Assembly: GCF_014193515.1 (NCBI RefSeq)
Contig: NZ_BLXX01000012.1
Span: 62,001-126,000 of the forward strand
Length of the DNA: 64,000 nucleotides
Direction: 5' to 3'
Source: Geomonas silvestris
GTDB taxonomy: Bacteria > Desulfobacterota > Desulfuromonadia > Geobacterales > Geobacteraceae
Below are positions 44,581 to 52,988 of the stretch, piece by piece (position 1 is the stretch's first letter; every line of letters begins with the position of its first letter). The notes under the pieces were generated by a model. That model was not told where the DNA came from. It made no database searches and worked only from the letters and a program-made list of their open reading frames with translations. The translations under genes and the position numbers were made by a program.

Positions 44581-47157
44581 TTACAGGGTCGCCACAAAGA
44601 GGGCGGTCACCGCCGTCACCAGCAGCCGGTGGCAGAACAACCCGCGGCCGCTCAGCCCCTCCTGCTGCTGCAGGCGCCCGAGTTCCACCCAGGAGATGCG
44701 CCAGCCGACCAGGATCAGCGGATAGATGAAAAGCCGCAGGGTCCCAAGGTCCGGGGTAAGGCGGGACGCGTCGAACAGACCGTCCAGGCCGAGCGCGGCA
44801 AGCGAAAGGGGGACCAGCCGTGCACCGCCTTCCACCAGGGGGCGGAAGTAGATCAAAAAGAGCCCGATGGCGGCCACCGGGAGGTAGGTGATCCCGCTCG
44901 CCGTGAAGACCTGCTGCCAGCGGTTCTTCCCCCTGCCGGCCGAGGCCAAAAGGGCAAGCCCCGCCACCACGGTGAGGATCGCCAGGGCGTAGAGGTACTC
45001 GCGGGCACCCCACAGCGTGTGCGGGAAGAACTCCGGCCGGCGCCCGGCGCAGATCGGGGTGAGCTTCGCCGCCAGCACGACCCCGACCAGGGTCACCGAG
45101 AAGAGCGCCTCGGCAAAGCCCCGCTTCGCCTTGGCCCGGATACCCCAGGCCGGGTGGCGCAGGTCGAGCTGCATCGAGTGGTGCGGGCAGTTGCGCACGC
45201 AGTCCAGGCAGAGGATGCAGTGGTCCGAGGTGTCCAGGGCGGAGGGGTGCAGCCCCATGGGGCACCCCTTCTCCTTGATGCAGTCGTCGACCCGGCAGCG
45301 CGAGTGGCAGACGTTGTGGTTACTGTGCATCTCCAGGATCGAGATGCGCGAGACGAGCCCCACGATGCGCCCGAGCGGGCAGAGGAACTTGCACCAGCCG
45401 CGCCGCCCGATGATGAGATCGGCAAGCACCGTCGCCGCCAGCATAGCGCTCAAGAGAAGACCGGTGGCGAAGGCGCGGGTGAACATCCCGGTCCCCTGCT
45501 CCAGGAGGAGGATGAGCACCAGTCCCGCGAAGCTCAGTACCGGCCCCCAGCGCTTGAGCCAGCGGCTCGGCTCGTGCACCACCCGAGTCTTCACCCCGAG
45601 GTACTCGCCGATCGCCTCCATGGGGCAGTAGCTGCACCAGCCGCGCGCCAGCAGGAAGGCGGTCAAAAGGAGCGCCGGCCACCCCAGGGTCCAGGCGGCC
45701 AGGTTCGCCGGGTTGTCCAGCGGAGGCCCCAAAAAGAGGTAGACGATGACCAGGAGAAACAGGGGGACCGTGGTCCAGCGCAGCTTGCGCGGGTACTCCC
45801 CCTTGCGGGCCACCTGCTCGAGCCCGGCCACGGACAAGAGGTTGAAGCGCCCGCCGCCGAAGAGCTGTCCCTGCAAGGAGATGTGCTCGGGAAGGATCAC
45901 CTCATCGTCGCAGACCACCACGGCGCGGCTTACCACCTGGTAGAGCTCGGTACCGTTTAGGGGCCAGTCGTGGTCCACCAGGAGGTTCATGGCGTCCTGG
46001 GAGAAGCGGTGCACCTTTTTGTGGTGTTTCGCATTGAGGGTCTTCAAGAGCCCCCGCGCCACCACCGGGATGTCCTTCTTGCGCTCCCGAAGCGGCATCA
46101 TGTTCAGGGTCTCGCCGCTTAGGCGCTGGCAGAAGGGGGCGAGGAACTTCCCGGCCTCGACCAGCGGCTCCAGTGGTTTGCCGCTGGTCGCGATGATGCG
46201 GACCTCAGAACTGCGCAGCCGCGACTCGCCCCGGCGGCTGAACTGGCCGCTCTCCATGTAGTCGACCAGCGCCTTTTGCACCTCCGGCGCCAGGCAGTCC
46301 ACGTTGCGCAGGATGATGTCCCCCCCTGCCGCAAGCTCCAGCATGCCGCGGCGCACCCGGCGCGCTCGCTCCCCCTCCTCGGAGACGGTGCCGAAGAGCG
46401 CGGCGTCCTGGGCAAGCGCCAGGTGGCCCGCCTCGGGGACCGGGCTCGCCGCGCCGTTTTCCTGCCCCAAAAGCGGAGGCGGGGAGGCGCAGTCCAGAAA
46501 GAGCACCGGGCAGGGGATCTCGCTGTGGTAGTGGATGAGGCGCGCCGCCAGGTCCTTCCAGGTCCCCGGCTCCCCCTGGATCAGGACGTGGCAGCGGTTC
46601 GCGCCCAGCCGCTCGAGGCGCTGGTTCAGGGTGCGCACCCAGGGCGAGTTGCCGGGGAAGGTGCCGAACTCAGGCAGCAGCTGCCAGCCGATGATGTTGG
46701 TGATCACCTCGCGGTGCTCGTTTTCCTCGCGCTGGTGGCGGTGCGCCCAGCTCCCCAGCTGACGGGCGAAGATACGGCTTATGTTGGCGTAGAGCTTGGG
46801 GATCTCGCGCAGGAGCTCCTCGAAATCGGAGCGGGTGAGCCGCGCGGCGCGCACCGCCGAAATGGCGCGCACGTCCGCCGAGCGCCGCTCGTCGGTCAAG
46901 ATGGCGCGCTCGCCGATGATGCTCCCCGGTCCGAGCTCGGTGAGGTTCAGGACCTGCCCTCCCCCGGGGTTGAGCTCCACCCTGACCCGCCCTTCCAGGA
47001 TGACGAAGAGTTCCCGGGCCGGCTGGTTGCGCTCGAGCATCACCACCCCCGAGCCGAACTCGCAGACCTCCAGGCGCCGGACCACCCGGTCCAACTCCTC
47101 CGCGTCGAACCCGTGGAAAAGCCGGATCCCCGCTATCTGATCGCACCCTAGTTGCAC
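44581..47157 (-). CDS. Fusion: cyclic-nucleotide-binding + degenerate sigma-54-type AAA+ + NapH/NosR-like 4Fe-4S membrane protein
   Basis: 858 residues in three parts. (1) A CRP-like cNMP-binding domain, about 10-130 (FVILEGRVRVELN, PGSIIGERAILTDERRSADVRA). (2) A domain related to sigma-54 activator AAA+, about 165-430, but with Walker A GEPGTWK at 195-201 (Trp for Gly), no GAFTGA loop, Walker B reading IILRNVD without the Asp-Glu, and no C-terminal Fis helix-turn-helix. It is unlikely to hydrolyse ATP or activate sigma-54. (3) About nine membrane helices from 463 on, with CSYCP (508-511), CKFLCP (589-593), a four-Cys run at 617-632 and the ferredoxin motif CILCLDCVRNCP (647-657), as in NapH, NosR and RdxA. 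It may gate electron flow by a nucleotide signal (inference). Divergent from glgC. Confidence 0.85.
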   Translation of the reverse strand: MQLGCDQIAGIRLFHGFDAEELDRVVRRLEVCEFGSGVVMLERNQPARELFVILEGRVRVELNPGGGQVLNLTELGPGSIIGERAILTDERRSADVRAISAVRAARLTRSDFEELLREIPKLYANISRIFARQLGSWAHRHQREENEHREVITNIIGWQLLPEFGTFPGNSPWVRTLNQRLERLGANRCHVLIQGEPGTWKDLAARLIHYHSEIPCPVLFLDCASPPPLLGQENGAASPVPEAGHLALAQDAALFGTVSEEGERARRVRRGMLELAAGGDIILRNVDCLAPEVQKALVDYMESGQFSRRGESRLRSSEVRIIATSGKPLEPLVEAGKFLAPFCQRLSGETLNMMPLRERKKDIPVVARGLLKTLNAKHHKKVHRFSQDAMNLLVDHDWPLNGTELYQVVSRAVVVCDDEVILPEHISLQGQLFGGGRFNLLSVAGLEQVARKGEYPRKLRWTTVPLFLLVIVYLFLGPPLDNPANLAAWTLGWPALLLTAFLLARGWCSYCPMEAIGEYLGVKTRVVHEPSRWLKRWGPVLSFAGLVLILLLEQGTGMFTRAFATGLLLSAMLAATVLADLIIGRRGWCKFLCPLGRIVGLVSRISILEMHSNHNVCHSRCRVDDCIKEKGCPMGLHPSALDTSDHCILCLDCVRNCPHHSMQLDLRHPAWGIRAKAKRGFAEALFSVTLVGVVLAAKLTPICAGRRPEFFPHTLWGAREYLYALAILTVVAGLALLASAGRGKNRWQQVFTASGITYLPVAAIGLFLIYFRPLVEGGARLVPLSLAALGLDGLFDASRLTPDLGTLRLFIYPLILVGWRISWVELGRLQQQEGLSGRGLFCHRLLVTAVTALFVATL

Positions 47158-47710
47158 GCAAAAACTCCCTTAAGCGCCCCGGCAGAAGAAACCCGCCAGA
47201 GCAAGCACTTGGATGTTAGCGCATATCGTCCGGGAGGTCCAAGGTGTATACCATCGCAGGAGATCCCCTTCAGACGAGCGATCAGTATCCCGTTCCTCCC
47301 AGACAAGGCTCGCTGCCGAGCCTCCACGAAAAACGGCGAACTCACTCCTCAGGCTTCTCGTGGACGAGGAGGGGCGGCACTCACTCACCCGCCCCCACCG
47401 GTCCCAGCTATCCTCCTCACAAAAAAAATGACCAAGTCACAGAAAAAGCTAACGCCCCAGAAATACAGGCACAGACATTAGCATCAACTCACTTTTCTTG
47501 CCGCAGTGAGCACGCCGGGCAGATTACCTGACGCTTTATTTGTTGAAAAATTTTCATAATATTTTACAATCGACCCCTACGTAGGTACTGATAGTGAAAG
47601 AGCACATCGTCCTGACAGAAAACCGGCCCGCCCTCCAAACGGTGTCAGACCCGATTCCGGGTGCAGGGCCACCTCACCCCTCACCACCGATTCAAGAAAG
47701 GAGAAGCAGC

Positions 47711-48949
47711 ATGTTTGGCCAGGACAATGTCGAAAAAAACACCATCGCCATGGTGCTCGCCGGCGGCAAAGGAGAGCAGCTCTGGCCGCTTACCATGAGG
47801 CGCGCCCAACCGAGCGTGACCTTTGCCGGCAAGTACAAGCTCATCGACTTCGTGCTCTCCAACCTGTTCAACTCGGGGATCAGGAAGGTCTACATCCTCA
47901 CCCAGTACCGCGCCTTCTCGCTCAACAAGCACATCCGCGAGTCCTGGGGCAAGTGGACCGGGCTGGGCGAGTTCTTCGTGGCCATCTCGCCCGAGACGAG
48001 CAGCGAGAGCGAGAAGTGGTTCAAGGGGACCGCGGACGCCATCCTGCAGTACCTGCGCTTCGTCGAGTCCTCCAACGCCGACTACGTGGCGATCTTCGGG
48101 GCGGACCACATCTACCGGATGGACGTAAGCCAGATGATCAACCAGCACCGGCTGAACCGCGCGGACCTCACCATCGCCGCCATCGAGGTCCCGGCGAGCG
48201 AGGCACGCCGCTTCGGGGTCCTCGCGGTGGACGACGAGGGGCGGGTGCGCTCCTTCGAGGAGAAGCCGGAGTGCCCGGAGGCGATCTCCGGCTGCGAGAC
48301 CTGCCTCGCCTCCATGGGGAACTACATCTTCTCCACCAAAAAGCTCATCGAGGTGCTCCAGGAGGCTAAGAAGCGCCACGAGAACCTGGACTTCGGCAGG
48401 CACGTGATCCCCATGATGCTCGAGTGCCGGGAGCGGGTCTTCGCCTACGACTTCAAGAACAACGTGATCCCCGGCTTCAAGAGCGAAGAGCGCGGCTACT
48501 GGAAGGACGTGGGAACCCTCGACGCCTACTACCACGCCAACATGGACCTGATCAAATGCACCCCCCAGCTCGACCTGTACAACTACAAGTGGCCCATCCT
48601 CACCAACCAGGGGAACCTCCCCCCCGCGAAGACCGTGACCGACAGCGAGGGGAACTCGGGGGTAAACCTGGAGTCGCACGTAAGCGGCGGCTGCGTGACG
48701 AGCGGTGCCACGGTGTGCCGCTCCATCCTGGGTCCCTCCTGTCGGGTCAGGAGCCACAGCCTCGTGGAGGATTCCATCCTGTTCGAGAACGTCCAGGTGG
48801 GGCGCCAGGTGAAGATCAAGAAGGCGATCATCGACCGCGGCGTGGTGATCCCGGACCGGACCGTGATCGGCTACGACCGGGACGAGGACCTGCGCCGCGG
48901 CTATACGGTGACCGATTCCGGGATCGTGGTGGTCCCGCGCAAAGAGTAG
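47711..48949 (+). CDS. glgC: GlgC-like glucose-1-phosphate adenylyltransferase, catalytic residues altered
   Basis: 412 residues: an N-terminal nucleotidyltransferase domain (about 8-270, with GADHIYRMDV holding the metal Asp and EEKPE) and a C-terminal left-handed beta-helix (about 300-400). ATG 47711 follows aaaggagaagc; the longer frame from 47594 is not supported. The signature normally read as GxGxRL ... RAKP here reads GGKGEQLWPLTMRRAQP: Gln23 replaces the conserved Arg and Gln33 the conserved Lys. In plant ADP-glucose pyrophosphorylase, changes at these two positions distinguish weakly catalytic large subunits. The gene product may be a regulatory or altered paralogue. A terminator follows. 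Confidence 0.85.
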   Translation: MFGQDNVEKNTIAMVLAGGKGEQLWPLTMRRAQPSVTFAGKYKLIDFVLSNLFNSGIRKVYILTQYRAFSLNKHIRESWGKWTGLGEFFVAISPETSSESEKWFKGTADAILQYLRFVESSNADYVAIFGADHIYRMDVSQMINQHRLNRADLTIAAIEVPASEARRFGVLAVDDEGRVRSFEEKPECPEAISGCETCLASMGNYIFSTKKLIEVLQEAKKRHENLDFGRHVIPMMLECRERVFAYDFKNNVIPGFKSEERGYWKDVGTLDAYYHANMDLIKCTPQLDLYNYKWPILTNQGNLPPAKTVTDSEGNSGVNLESHVSGGCVTSGATVCRSILGPSCRVRSHSLVEDSILFENVQVGRQVKIKKAIIDRGVVIPDRTVIGYDRDEDLRRGYTVTDSGIVVVPRKE

Positions 48950-48967
48950 AAAACAGTGGACAGTTCC

Positions 48968-49000
48968 GGCCCGCCGGGTTTAAGCTCGGCGGGCCTTTTT
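48968..49000 (+). terminator. Terminator after glgC
   Basis: Nine-bp stem ggcccgccg / cggcgggcc, 10-nt loop, then five T. Confidence 0.88.
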
Positions 49001-49028
49001 CATTTCTGGAATGCTCATCGGAGGGAAC

Positions 49029-49520
49029 GTGAAGATTCTGATCAAAGCGGCAGCGTTACTGGCAGTAGTCGTCGCCCTGGGTGCCTGCGCGACCGAGCAG
49101 GCGGCCACGCGCAGCCCGGCTGCAGACTACCGGTACATCTATAAGGATTTCGACCTGCGCTACGCCTGGCGTCTCGCCCCGGCGGCCGAAGGGCTCAAGG
49201 TAGAGGGGCTCATCAAGAACGTGCGAGCGCAGCGGCTGGAAAACATGGAAGTGCGGGTAGCGCTTCTGGACAAGAACCGCAAGGTGTTGGGAGAGGCGGT
49301 GGCCTTTCCGCTGCCCCAGCCGATCGACAGCGACGATTACCGCAGCTTCGAGGTGCTCATCAAGGGGGTACAGCAGGAGCCGGGCTCGCTTTTGCGCTTC
49401 GTGGTGAACTACGCCGCCTCGTCCAGCCAGGGGAGCTACACCTGGACCAGCAATTTCACGGTGGATGCCGCCACCGGTCAGCGGCTCGGGGTGCAGAAGA
49501 GCAAGGATCTCGACTGGTAA
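49029..49520 (+). CDS. Outer-membrane-type lipoprotein, unknown function
   Basis: 163 residues with a signal sequence and lipobox LGAC, so Cys near 22 would be lipidated. The mature part is beta-rich (YRYIYKDFDLRYAWRL, VEVRVALLDKNRKVLGEAVAFPLP, RSFEVLIKG, LRFVVNYAAS) and resembles FxLYD-type immunoglobulin-like domains, but I cannot name the family. GTG 49029 is preferred over ATG 49011 because ggaggg lies just upstream. It follows the glgC terminator by about 30 nt and has its own terminator. Confidence 0.75.
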   Translation: MKILIKAAALLAVVVALGACATEQAATRSPAADYRYIYKDFDLRYAWRLAPAAEGLKVEGLIKNVRAQRLENMEVRVALLDKNRKVLGEAVAFPLPQPIDSDDYRSFEVLIKGVQQEPGSLLRFVVNYAASSSQGSYTWTSNFTVDAATGQRLGVQKSKDLDW

Positions 49521-49633
49521 CGGGGATTAAGGGATACGACCTTTTAGACCAACAGGGATGCATGGGATTAAGGGGATAGAACCCCACCCGTAAAATTTCT
49601 GAAGCGTCACTGAATCGCCACAAGCCACAAATA

Positions 49634-49670
49634 AGGGAGTGTTCCTGACCAACAGGACACTCCCTTTTTT
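49634..49670 (+). terminator. Terminator after the lipoprotein gene
   Basis: agggagtgt(t)cctg / cagg-acactccct with one bulged base, a 5-nt loop and six T. Confidence 0.85.
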
Positions 49671-49699
49671 ATTCCTCGCCACGCAGATGGCAGCGACCT

Positions 49700-49925
49700 G
49701 GATCAAATCCCCTCTGTCTCCCCTTCGCAAAGGGGAGGACGTGACGCCGGCGGCACTGCCTAGATCTCCGGGGAAAGTACCTTTGTCTGGTTTCCGACAA
49801 CCCTAGCTCTAACTTCATTTCCACGCAGCTCTGCGGCTGAATTCCGCGTTCCCCCTTTGCGAAGGGGGGAACGCGGGGATTTATCGGCAGCAACCAGGTC
49901 AAATTCCCCTCTGTCTATCCTTCGC
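49700..49925. repeat. Repeated short hairpin modules of the ccccttcgcaaagggg type
   Basis: cccctctgtctccccttcgcaaaggggagg (about 49709) and the gcgttccccctttgcgaaggggggaacgc palindrome (about 49848-49876) share words with each other and with cgttccccactttgccaaaggggggagcg (about 30926) and cgttccccactttggaaaagggtgg (about 61774). No gene is visible in 49671-49921. Confidence 0.6.
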
Positions 49926-49959
49926 AAAAAAGGCCGCCCCTCCACATGGAGGGACGGCC
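49924..49959 (-). terminator. Terminator after the PstS-like gene
   Basis: ggccgccccctcca-type stem (49932-49944) pairs with tggagggacggcc (49947-49959); the minus strand continues into ttttttgcg. Confidence 0.8.
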
Positions 49960-50006
49960 ATCACAGTGAACGAAGAGGCTTGCGCCTGAGATACTGGTTG
50001 CTCGTG

Positions 50007-50762
50007 CTACCTGCTTGCCGCCTTGAAGGCCTCCATCACCTTGCGGACCTTGGCGGAGGGCTCACCCACGGTGATGAAACCAAGCGGGCGCTCCAGCTTC
50101 TTGGTGCCCACCACCACGACCTTCCCCGCATCGACGAACCCGGAACCGAGGCCGCCGATGCCGCTCGGGTCGAGGGCTACCTTGTCGTTGACGTCCTTCA
50201 CGTAATCCACCGCCTTGGCGCTCGCCGCATACTCGGCGTTGGCCAGCACGGTCTGCTTGATGAGGCCGCGGGTCGCGCTCGCCTTGGCGTCGGTGTACAC
50301 GGTGATGGGGAGGTCTTTGCCCCCCACTTCCTTCCAGTTCACGATCTTGCCGGTGTGGATCTCCTTGATCTGCTCCCAGGTGAGCTTGGTCACCGGGTTC
50401 GAGGGGTGCACGATGAAAACCACCTCGGACTTCGAGATCACCTGCAGCTTCAGGTCGGGGACCGGCTTCTTGAGCCCGGCGGATTTGGCGGCAGCCAGCG
50501 TGGCATCCAGCGAGGCCGACGCCATGGCCGCATCGCAGTTGCCGTCGATGAGGTCGATGAGCCCCTTGCCGGCATTGCTCTTGTCCACCACGAGCTTGAT
50601 CCCCGTGGTCTTCTCCACCTGCGCCTTGTGCGGCGCCACCAGGTCGGTGACCACGCTCGCCGCGCCGGCAAATTTCACTTCCTCGGCACCAGCCGCCTGC
50701 AGCTGGCCCAGAGCCAAAACGGCGCCCAGGATAAGGCCCGAAATCCGGAATGCCTTGTTCAT
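50007..50762 (-). CDS. PstS-like periplasmic substrate-binding protein
   Basis: 251 residues with a signal peptide (about 1-26, ending AGAEE) and the phosphate-binding-like (PBP_like_2) fold. Recognisable are VKFAGAASVVTDLVAPH, DGNCDAAMASAS, VFIVHPSNPVTKLTWEQIKEIHTGKIVNWKEVGGKD and ASATRGLIKQTVL. These match the stretch of stand-alone PstS-type proteins that are not always linked to pst transport genes; no permease or ATPase genes are nearby. The ligand may be phosphate or another oxyanion. Ribosome site aggagga. Confidence 0.85.
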   Translation of the reverse strand: MNKAFRISGLILGAVLALGQLQAAGAEEVKFAGAASVVTDLVAPHKAQVEKTTGIKLVVDKSNAGKGLIDLIDGNCDAAMASASLDATLAAAKSAGLKKPVPDLKLQVISKSEVVFIVHPSNPVTKLTWEQIKEIHTGKIVNWKEVGGKDLPITVYTDAKASATRGLIKQTVLANAEYAASAKAVDYVKDVNDKVALDPSGIGGLGSGFVDAGKVVVVGTKKLERPLGFITVGEPSAKVRKVMEAFKAASR

Positions 50763-50837
50763 GTGTGTCCTCCTGTTCAGGGTGCAAAACCCTGTAGATT
50801 TGGTTCGTCCGGGTTTCCCTGGAAAGCCGTGCGTTTA

Positions 50838-50949
50838 GGTCCCCTCTCCCCGTGCGTGAGAGGGACTGGGTGAGGGGGAAGGTGCCATTTCATCGCACCT
50901 GGCAGCTTCTCCCACCCTCCTCCCCCCACCCGTCAAGGGAGGGGGGGAT
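50838..50949 (-). repeat. Copy of the dispersed ~110-bp two-hairpin element (inverted)
   Basis: Reads ggtcccctctccccgtgcgtgagaggga ... ggtgagggggaaggtgcca ... ggcagcttctcccaccc ... cccgtcaaggga, the reverse of the 17067 copy. An outer arm ggttcgtccgggtttccctgg (50801-50821) precedes it and recurs before the 52913 copy. Confidence 0.8.
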
Positions 50950-50978
50950 GCGGTTTTCAGGAACGTGTAGGATGAACC

Positions 50979-51278
50979 TTAGAATTTGCGGTGGCACTGC
51001 TCGCAGTCGTTGAAGACCTTGACGCCGTCGTGGCACGTGAAGCACCCCACCGGTTGGCTGTGGTTGTCCATGGTCATCAGCGCCTCTTTCTTGGTGGCGA
51101 AGATGGCGCTGTGGCAGTCGTTGCAGACCAGCCCCTTCGAGGCGTGCAGCCGGCCGTCGAAGATCACCTTCCCCTGCCCCGCTCCGCCGTAGAGCAGAGC
51201 CTTGTCGCTGGTCGCGCCTGCCGCTGCGGCCCAAAGCGCGAGCCCCAGAAGCGTAAGGCTTACGTTCGATAGTTTCAT
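50979..51278 (-). CDS. Small periplasmic triheme c-type cytochrome
   Basis: 99 residues with a signal peptide (about 1-22) and three CxxCH heme sites: CNDCH, CFTCH and CEQCH. The GKVIFDGRLHASKGLVCNDCH pattern, with a His 4-6 residues before the first heme motif, resembles the class III cytochrome c3/c7 arrangement where that His is a distal ligand. The last heme is almost at the C-terminus. ATG 51278 has ggagaga upstream. It lies between an FMN dehydrogenase and a PstS-like protein, all minus strand, so it could accept electrons in the periplasm. Confidence 0.9.
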   Translation of the reverse strand: MKLSNVSLTLLGLALWAAAAGATSDKALLYGGAGQGKVIFDGRLHASKGLVCNDCHSAIFATKKEALMTMDNHSQPVGCFTCHDGVKVFNDCEQCHRKF

Positions 51279-51356
51279 ATTCTCTCCATCCCGTTCACGC
51301 GGCGGGACCCGCCCCTCAAGGCTCAAGTCCCGCCGCTTCAGGGTACGTAGTCGGGA

Positions 51357-52577
51357 TCAGGCGATGATGCTCCGGCTCACCTTCTTCACGTCGGCCGTGC
51401 CGGTCAGGATCATGGCGACCAGGAGCTCCTCGTGCATCTTCTTGAGGGTCAGGGCGACACCCTCGGCTCCGCCACCCACCGAACCGCGCAAGAGCGGGCG
51501 CCCCACCAGCACGGCGTCGGCACCCAGGGCGAGCATCTTCAGGACGTCGGCGCCGTAGCGCACCCCGCCGTCGGCGAAGATCACCAGGCGCCCCTTCACC
51601 TTGTCGGCGATCTGCGGGAGCACCTGTGCGGTACCCGGGGTGTGGTCCAAGACGCGGCCGCCGTGGTTCGAGACCACGATGCCGGCGGCGCCGACCTCGA
51701 CCGCCGCCTCGGCCTCCTCGGGGGTCATGATCCCCTTGATGATGAAGGGGAGCTTGGTGGACTTGGCGATCTCGCGGAGCTGCTTCAGGCTCTTGGGCTC
51801 GACGGTCTTACCGGGGAGCGCGCGGTTGGCGCGGCCGGCCGAGTCGATGTCGATGGCGAAGAAGGGGGCGCCGGCCTTCTCGATCAAGCGGATGCGCTCG
51901 ATGATCTCGGCCTGGGTGCGCGGCTTGATCTGCGCCGCAGCCTTGCCGCGGTACTTGGCCACCGTCTGGAGACGGGTCTCGTACACGGAGAGCGGGTCGC
52001 CGATGCCGTCCGCCGCGAAGCCGATGGTGCCGACGCTCGCGCAGCCGCCGATGATCCCCTCGGCGTACTCCTCCTCGCTCACCTTGCCGCCCAGTCCCAT
52101 GTTGTAGGTCACCCCGCCGGTGATCCCGGAGAGGATCGGCATGGAGAGTTTCGCGCCGAAAAGGGTGAGGGTGGTGTCGGGTTTCTTCACCTCGTGGAAG
52201 GTCTTCATCTTCAGGTCGTACTTGTTAAGGGCCTCCAGGTTGTTGCGGAAGGCCTTGCCGGAGTCGAGCCCCCCCATCCCCGGGACTTCGCCGGAGCAGG
52301 CGACGCCGTTGCACTCCGGGCAGACCCGGCAGCGCGGGTACATCTTCTCGCGGCAGGTCTTCAGCACGTCGGAGAGCTTCTTGGTGCTGCCGCCTGCTGC
52401 GGCGGCCGAGGCGGCCTTGGCCTCCTTCTTCACCTCCTCCGCGGCCTGCGCCTCGCGGCGCCCCACCGCCTGTACGGCGAGGACGCTCGCGCCCACCACG
52501 GCGGCGGTTTTCATGAAATTGCGGCGGCTGAACCCGGCCCCTTCCTGCTCGAGCGTTTCGATCATCTCTTCAGACAT
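51357..52577 (-). CDS. Tat-exported FMN-dependent alpha-hydroxy-acid dehydrogenase
   Basis: 406 residues. A twin-arginine signal SRRNFMKTAAVVGASVLAVQA (about 16-36) is followed by an Ala/Lys linker. A cysteine cluster reads CREKMYPRCRVCPECNGVACSGEVPGMGG; four of the Cys could hold a metal or cluster. Then comes the FMN TIM barrel with GIMTPEEAEAAVEVGAAGIVVSNHGGRVLDHTPGT (catalytic His in SNHGG) and ADGGVRYGADVLKMLALGADAVLVGRP. The barrel matches lactate/glycolate oxidase-type enzymes; substrate not determined. Tat export fits a protein that must bind FMN before transport. ATG 52577 has aggagga upstream. It precedes the triheme cytochrome gene. Confidence 0.88.
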   Translation of the reverse strand: MSEEMIETLEQEGAGFSRRNFMKTAAVVGASVLAVQAVGRREAQAAEEVKKEAKAASAAAAGGSTKKLSDVLKTCREKMYPRCRVCPECNGVACSGEVPGMGGLDSGKAFRNNLEALNKYDLKMKTFHEVKKPDTTLTLFGAKLSMPILSGITGGVTYNMGLGGKVSEEEYAEGIIGGCASVGTIGFAADGIGDPLSVYETRLQTVAKYRGKAAAQIKPRTQAEIIERIRLIEKAGAPFFAIDIDSAGRANRALPGKTVEPKSLKQLREIAKSTKLPFIIKGIMTPEEAEAAVEVGAAGIVVSNHGGRVLDHTPGTAQVLPQIADKVKGRLVIFADGGVRYGADVLKMLALGADAVLVGRPLLRGSVGGGAEGVALTLKKMHEELLVAMILTGTADVKKVSRSIIA

Positions 52578-52873
52578 TGGCTTCTCCTCCTGCTGTTTGG
52601 TAACCGGGGAGCCTCCCGCGCCAGGCCGCACCCGCAGCCCGACTCCGGCATTCCGGTATCTATTCGCTAGCTTAGGTATAGCCCTAATGCGTGTCTCAGG
52701 GAAAGGAAGTGGCGCCGAATGGTGCGAAAAGGGGGATGAATGGCAGAAATCGGGGTTGAATGGCAGGAACGCGGAACGAGCTAAAGGGGGAACGAGCAAG
52801 GGGGCTTCCCCCCCCGTGCGGGAGGTTCATCCGGAATTTCCGGGAAAGCCGTTGAGATGGACCCCCTCTCCCG

Positions 52874-52979
52874 AGGTTCATCCTGAACGTCCGGGGAAAC
52901 CGGTGACATAAGGTCCCCCTCCTCTTGCGGGACAGGGTGAGGGGGAGGCCGCCATCGGCAATGATGTGGCCCCTCCCGT
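52874..52979 (-). repeat. Partial copy of the dispersed two-hairpin element
   Basis: The outer arm ggttcatcctgaacgtccgggg is followed by ggtccccctcctcttgcggga and ggtgagggggaggccgccatc; the far hairpin is lacking. A second outer-arm copy is at 52828-52857. The gap 52578-52988 holds no gene I can support. Confidence 0.7.
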
Positions 52980-52988
52980 GCAGACCGG

